Of a stretch of DNA of 64,000 bases, positions 58,818 to 64,000 are shown piece by piece (position 1 is the first letter of the stretch; each line of letters starts with the position of its first letter). Source of the stretch: Pseudoscleropodium purum (Eukaryota > Streptophyta > Bryopsida > Hypnales > Brachytheciaceae). The notes under the pieces were generated by a model. It was not told the DNA's origin and made no database searches. It worked only from the letters and a program-made list of their open reading frames with translations. A program made the position numbers and the translations under genes. The stretch covers positions 2,480,001 to 2,544,000 of the forward strand of contig OZ017805.1 in the NCBI GenBank assembly GCA_963969395.1, in the 5' to 3' direction.

Positions 58818-60020
58818 GATGATACTATACCACTCGAACCTCCATCTGCCTTCATAGAGAATTTGAATCCATGTGATGATCCAGTGATAGACAATCAACA
58901 GACATCTATGCCATTGCCTTTCTTAGAAGAGACCAAGGAAGATGTTCTAGAGTCCATAGGCAACGAAGTTGGAGATTATTTATCAAATGACTTTCTTCTA
59001 GTGGTTGATATTCCTCTTTTGGCATCCTTGGTTAGTATTGTCATTACTTCACTCACTCGGATGCTCGTTGATCCAATGAATACTCTTTATCACCATGTGA
59101 TGTTCATGAATTTCAATTTAATGTGTGTAGAATAGTTGGATCGGTTTCTTTTAAGTACTCAAAATGTATTAGATAGTGTAGAGGTTTTAACTGTCTGCAC
59201 ATTTTTTTGTACCTCATAAACAGGGTAGCAATGAGGCATTCGTTCCAAGAGGTGAGGCAGTGGACGAAGTTCTTGTCCCATTCACGTCCAAGAAGACCTC
59301 AAAATGGCTAAATATTGTCTTCAGACTAAATGGGGTACTTTGCATCTGTGAAGAAAAAAATACATGACTAGACACAATAGATATATGGAATTTGGTGAAA
59401 AAATACCTAACTATAAAACGTTCATCATAGATTTCAAGCCACTAACATTAAGACCCCACTTTCAAAACATATTTCCAAAATTATCCAAATTTGTGAATCT
59501 CTTGATTTGGAGCTCGCTGAAGAAGTCTATGATATTGAAAATATGCAAGTACCTATTCAAGGGCTTAGAGTCCCTATTGCATGTTTTTGGGTAAAAACAA
59601 TGCGACATATTGAAGTGCAAAAACAGGCAAGGGAGGATAGGCAACTATAGGGTCAAGGGAACAAATAAGGACTTGCTCATGAAGCTATTAGAGAAGTTGT
59701 TTAAGATGAGTGATTCCGTATTCTTGACTAAAAATACAATATTCGTGGATCATAGCCTTGCAAGGTACGTAATGAATCACCCAAAAAATGTGATTATCTT
59801 CGAGACATGGTCCTACAAGGACTGTGGAGCAGCAGATGGGATATTTATTGATAATCTACTTCCTTACATTGAACAGCTTAACAATGCCAAGTGAATGGAA
59901 TTGTACCCTTTTTGGAGGGACAATCGTGTTGGGCGCTTGCACCTATTTTATGAAGAAGACAATATCGAGTATGAGGAATTCAAAGAAGTAGTGGAAGAGT
60001 CCAATATAATTTTGCTAGAA
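58818..60020 (+). pseudogene. Broken FCP1/NIF-like phosphatase-domain gene, copy 2 (3' part of the 50.8-60 kb gene)
   Basis: An exon (58818-59132) has DDTIPLEPPSAFIENLNPCDDP and a long acidic/hydrophobic stretch. After an acceptor-like CTCATAAACAG (59222) comes VLVPFTSKKTSKWLNIVFRLNGVLCIC, matching copy 1 (VLIPSTSG, KWLNVILDLNGVLYV). Here the nucleophile Asp of the DxDx motif is Arg. Further on come RPHFQNIF and LIWSSLK (59452-59520), then 59610-59894 with DLLMKLLEKLF, TIFVDHSLARYVMNHPKN (second FCP1 motif, DD changed to DH) and a C-terminal LPYIEQLNNAK. The order of motifs matches plant FCP1/NIF HAD domains. Stops near 59370 and 59895 and frameshifts show it is dead. Confidence 0.6.
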
Positions 60021-61211
60021 TAGAAAATTAGAAGTAGAATTGATCAATTCGTGTTTGAGGAATGTGAAAGACCCTAATATAAGAAGGTCAATGTAGAGTA
60101 CTCAAGCTATATGTTTTTCCATCCCATACCAAAATGACAAGGGATTTTAAGTATTGGTTCTACTATAGATTTAGAAAGTTTGACTTCTATTCTGTATACG
60201 TAATTGATTTCATGTTTCATTCTGATTTGGGAAAAAAATGTAGTTGTATGCGGGCTTGACATTTTGTAAGCGTGCATTTTGCTAGTCGATGGTAGATGTA
60301 GACTTGTGGTGTTGTTAGGCTTGTTTTTAACAATGAGCATACCAAATTCTGCTCTTTTTGTTGATTCTTTTTCTTCCTTTTGTGGATAGTGTATTGAATC
60401 TCAAAGTGGATATCAATAGATCATATATTCGACAGTCACTGCTTAGTCTACAATGGATTTTTCAATGTTGCCCGTCGATGACGAGATGGTCGATAGTCCT
60501 CCAAATGGAGAAAAGTGGCCTCGCCTTTTGAAGTCTCCTTCACCATTGAAATGCTATCCTGAGACCTCAATTGACCAATGCTCAAGATCAATCACATGCA
60601 AATGATTTGACACAACAAAAGCTCTATGACAATAAAATGGATGTGTTGCCCACCCTTGAAGTAAGTAGTTTTTGTTTTACATATTTTTTATGAATGTTTG
60701 TAGGCTAATTTCAGTTCTTTGTATAAGGTGATGACAAGGTGGATAAGCTCATTGAGATACACGAAAATGGTTTGTAGGCCTCAGCACATTTTAAATCTAA
60801 TCATGAAGATTAACTTGCGCCATCAAATGTCATTGGTTGTCTTCCATCTAAGCACATTTCAATGAAAGCAACGAGGTGTTTGTGTAAGTCACGTATTGTG
60901 AACTTGAATTAATGAAGTTTTCATTTGAAGGACGCTTGGGAAAAAAGGTCTTTGAAGAAGCAATGGTTGTACATTGTGAGTGATAAATCTTCAAAATATA
61001 TTGGATATAGTTGAGGGTTGGAGATATTCGTAGCAATGGAGAAGTTGAAGAATAGGATGCACCTGTAGAACTAGACTAGAGAGAGTAGCATAAATACTTA
61101 GTTGTTTGAAACTTAGACCAATTCTGAATGTTCATGTTATCTATGAATTTATTTCAGTTGTTCACTAAAGTAGTTCCAAGACTTTGTTGTCACAAAGCCT
61201 TAGTCATGAAG
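60021..61211. other. AT-rich intergenic DNA with one small ORF
   Basis: No clear gene. A 50-codon frame (60453-60605, MDFSMLPVDDEMVDSPPNGE) has an acidic, Pro-rich N-terminus that could be a first exon of a lost gene or chance; I do not recognise it. Confidence 0.35.
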
Positions 61212-61474
61212 GATGAAATTCATAGAAATTTGTAGATAACAACTAATTCCTCAACAAATAGGCATCAAAAAATACATAGAAAATTATAGAAATAAGGTAT
61301 TCCAAACTCCTTGGCAAGTACTCTTATAGACTACAGTTGACACACTATGGTGTGTAAGAGTATTTTTCAGGGAGAGTAGAATACCTTATTTCTATAATTT
61401 TCTATGTTGTGGTTTTTTTATGCCTATTTGTTGTGGATTTAGTTGTTACCTACAAATTTCTATGGATTTCATTT
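61212..61474. mobile_element. Foldback/MITE-like element with arms of about 90 bp
   Basis: The left arm (61212-61302) and right arm (61379-61474) are near-perfect reverse complements: GATGAAATTCATAGAAATTT pairs with AAATTTCTATGGATTTCAT, and AGAAATAAGGTATTC pairs with GAATACCTTATTTCT. The loop of about 76 bp contains a smaller hairpin (ACACACTATGGTGTGT). Total about 263 bp, no ORF. No target duplication could be fixed. A transcript would form one long hairpin. Confidence 0.9.
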
Positions 61475-64000
61475 TTCAAACACTAAGTGGAGATGATCTA
61501 ATATATGTATATTTCATGATTATTTTCCATTAATTGCATTGTATATGGAAATGACTGTATGTTGTTTGAGAATTTTGTTTTTGCATGTATGTTTTATAAG
61601 TCTATGCATTCCTCTTTTCCTATTTCTATACTAGAGTTTCTCCTAGGTTCCTAGGTTTGGTGCTTCTAGAGACTTCCATTTCTCCGGAAAACTCCCCAAA
61701 TAATGAATATAATGTCATTGGTTGGACATTAACCATATACACTTGATGTCTACCATGGACAATACAAGTATTGTATGATTTTTTGGCTTTTTTATAATTT
61801 TAAAAACACTTAGTAATGCAAGTTGTGTTATATCATTTTGATGTATATTTTTTTCTAACACATACATATTCAAAAGTTTGGAATCATTGTCTTTGTGAAG
61901 AATCTTATTGAGATAGGAAAATTGAGGTTCTCTTATAAATTCTTAGAAGCCTACATGAAGGCAAAAGTGAACTTTCAATAGGACATGTACATTAAATACA
62001 CCATGTGGGACACCATGTTAGTAAACACAACAACATCAATTTTGTGGTGAGGGGATTAAAAAAGTGATGCAAGGTTTCTACAATTTTTTATAGAAGGGAT
62101 AGTGAAAGAAGGAAATTTGGTTTTAGACTATATTGCATCTATAGGAGAGTATATTTTTTTAGATTATACTTTCAAATTTTAATTCATGCAATGAATCATT
62201 AAACTAATGAATAAGATATTTTTTATGATAGGTGCATCCATTATAGCATGTCACAGTACTAGACACAACATTCTAGCATTAAAGAAGAGATTTTTGACAT
62301 TGTGCTCTTACCTACACGAAAACCTATTTTGGCCATTGTGGTAGTTGAAATTACAATGTCACATAATCATCACTGCTAGTGGTTGCCTCACAAGATCCAG
62401 ACACCATGAATGTAGTGCTTTGGAAGTATTGTTTGAAAGCTACACCTAATAAGTAGGTTTCTAGAATTTTGAATTGTTTTTGTGCATGATATATTTTATG
62501 TTCTATGAGCCTAATATTGTTTCACTTGTATTTTATAAGCTAGTGTGTTTTCCTATCTTCACCAAAAAATTCAAAAAATTATGACAAATATTGAAATCAT
62601 AAGAGCTTACTCAAAACCCATGTAGTCCTTTAAGGAGACAATAGAAACTTAGGGTTTAAAATAAAATTGCTTATTGAAATGAGAATTTGTTAAAAAGATT
62701 TTGTAAGTAACTGAAATTCTGAAAAAATGAACTAAACTTTCTAGTAATTTAAGTTTACAAACACCTATGGGCTACAATTATAAGTCCTTCATCCATTTAT
62801 AGGTAAAAAAAATTCCCATTTACAAGCTTGCACGCTAGCAATTTTGTGGTGTTCCATTTTATTAAAGCAATCCAATTTGATAAATATTTATTATATTACA
62901 AATAAAAATTCATAATTAAAGTGAGATTTCAAATCGCCTCAACTGTTAAATATGGCCTTATTAAACAAAAATGTCACCCCCATTCGATATTTGTCATATA
63001 TAATGCACAAATTTAGATGGGCATCAAACACCAAAACAAGATTTTTTGTTTGACAAGACAATCCTTGTGATAATATGTAAATGCAAGCATTGGTACTATT
63101 TGTATAAGTTCCTTTGGAAGATAGATATTGACATCGACAAATTCATTCATGCTTCAAGTTATAGCTTCAATGTTAAAGCTTCTTCTTGTTCAAATAGGGA
63201 TCATTAATGTTTTAGAATAGGCATGGTCATGTTCTTCCATGTATTTAATTTGTGTTGTATTAGTTCACAAATGTTATTAGTGAAATGATTTAAAACATAT
63301 AGAATGGAACATTTCTATGCCTTCATGATATATGAGACTATGTGTCTATAACAAAATGTTTTGAACTACTAGTTTATGACTGGCTCAAATGTACAATTGT
63401 AAGCACTAAAGTGCCGAGTAATATATGAAAAACAAATTAGATTTGTTTTTTTCATTTTATTATTTTTTGGAGGATGTCTCATGTATTTTCAATTGTAGTA
63501 GATGAACTAAGTGCTCAAACTTTATACCAAAGTTTAAAAGGTCCTTCTCCATTGCAAGTAATAATTCAATGACAAAGAACTTTTTTTTTAGCAAAATCCA
63601 TGATTGTGGGGATAACATTCATAAGTCACAAAATATATTATTAATGGAAATTTTATATCTTATTCTATAATTTTTGTGGAATTTCAAAAAATTTGAATTG
63701 GAGGCTTTAGGCTCACAAGATCGAGATCTACAACTTTCTAGCTCACCACTCTAAGCTTGCGTGTTAGCATTATTGGTTACATAATTTGCTGTAGATAATC
63801 ATTTTTGTTTTATTTTTTTATTTTTGTTTAAAAAAATTGTGTTTGGGATTCTAGGCTCACAAGTTCCATGCTTGCCGCTCTAGATTCACATGCTAGCATC
63901 GTTGAACTAGAAAAGAGTCCAAATTTCCAAAATTAGAAAGAAAAATTATTTAATACAATTTCTAATAATAATTTAATGATGTCTTTTAATCATTAGTTGT
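61475..64000. other. AT-rich intergenic DNA
   Basis: No frame long enough or recognisable. Contains one diverged repeat pair at 63706-63907. Confidence 0.5.
63706..63907. repeat. Diverged direct repeat of about 60 bp, two copies 145 bp apart
   Basis: 63706-63775 and 63851-63907 share TAGGCTCACAAG, a CCRCTCTARR word and TGYTAGCATYRTTG in the same order. Confidence 0.55.

Noticed and set aside
61212..61474. A microRNA precursor
   Set aside because: The hairpin is possible, but the arms are too long and too perfect for a typical MIR gene and fit a MITE better; no known mature sequence recognised.

Overview
This window looks like nuclear DNA of a land plant with a large, repeat-rich genome. The evidence is a decayed plant-type CACTA (En/Spm) transposase, hAT-type MITEs with 8-bp target duplications, a satellite of about 175 bp, GT-AG introns in broken host-like genes, and heavy C-to-T type decay of old repeats in an AT-rich background. 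The sequence does not let me name the lineage; fern, lycophyte and gymnosperm all remain possible. I see no bacterial operons, rRNA, tRNA or CRISPR.

The dominant content is one family of mobile units of about 3.55 kb. They begin TGTNGGAGCAC, end near GTACRACA, and carry 5-bp target duplications (perfect for one copy, 4 of 5 for two others). Each has an internal TATA-like box about 0.3 kb from its start and one long ORF: a globular N-terminal domain, an acidic/basic linker and a long coiled coil. I see no reverse transcriptase, integrase, protease or transposase in them, and no repeat of one end at the other. The simplest reading is that they are very long solo LTRs, or LTR-like non-autonomous units, that encode their own protein. 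Copies: A (1-2689, minus, cut by the window edge, ORF intact and GC-rich), B (11303-14858, plus), C (15043-18598, minus), D (about 31048-34428, plus, 5'-truncated), E (45309-48844, plus), F (54241-57803, plus), and an older A-like copy G in two pieces (about 26230-27960 and 30430-30650).

Layout: 1-2689 element A, inserted next to a broken FCP1/NIF-like phosphatase gene (2690-3300). 3.3-11.3 kb is AT-rich with no clear gene, apart from a possible CACTA accessory-protein relic on the minus strand. 11.3-18.6 kb is the head-on pair B/C. 18.6-24.9 kb holds nothing recognisable. 24.95-26.2 kb is a CACTA tnp2 relic. 26.2-30.65 kb is copy G, interrupted by a GC-rich hAT MITE (27680-27933) and a 2.5-kb LTR-like segment. 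30.65-42.1 kb is a satellite array of about 45 monomers, interrupted by D and by a second copy of the same MITE (36860-37064). 42.1-45.2 kb is empty. E follows. 50.8-60.0 kb is a broken multi-exon gene of unknown function, split by F and ending in an FCP1/NIF-like domain; its introns share a palindromic motif AACTCGANTCGAGTT. 60.0-64 kb is AT-rich with a 260-bp foldback element.

Only the ORF of element A looks intact and possibly expressed. The other coding traces are pseudogenes. The most interesting items are the ORF-bearing LTR-like family, the intronic palindromes, and the GC-rich hAT MITE pair.
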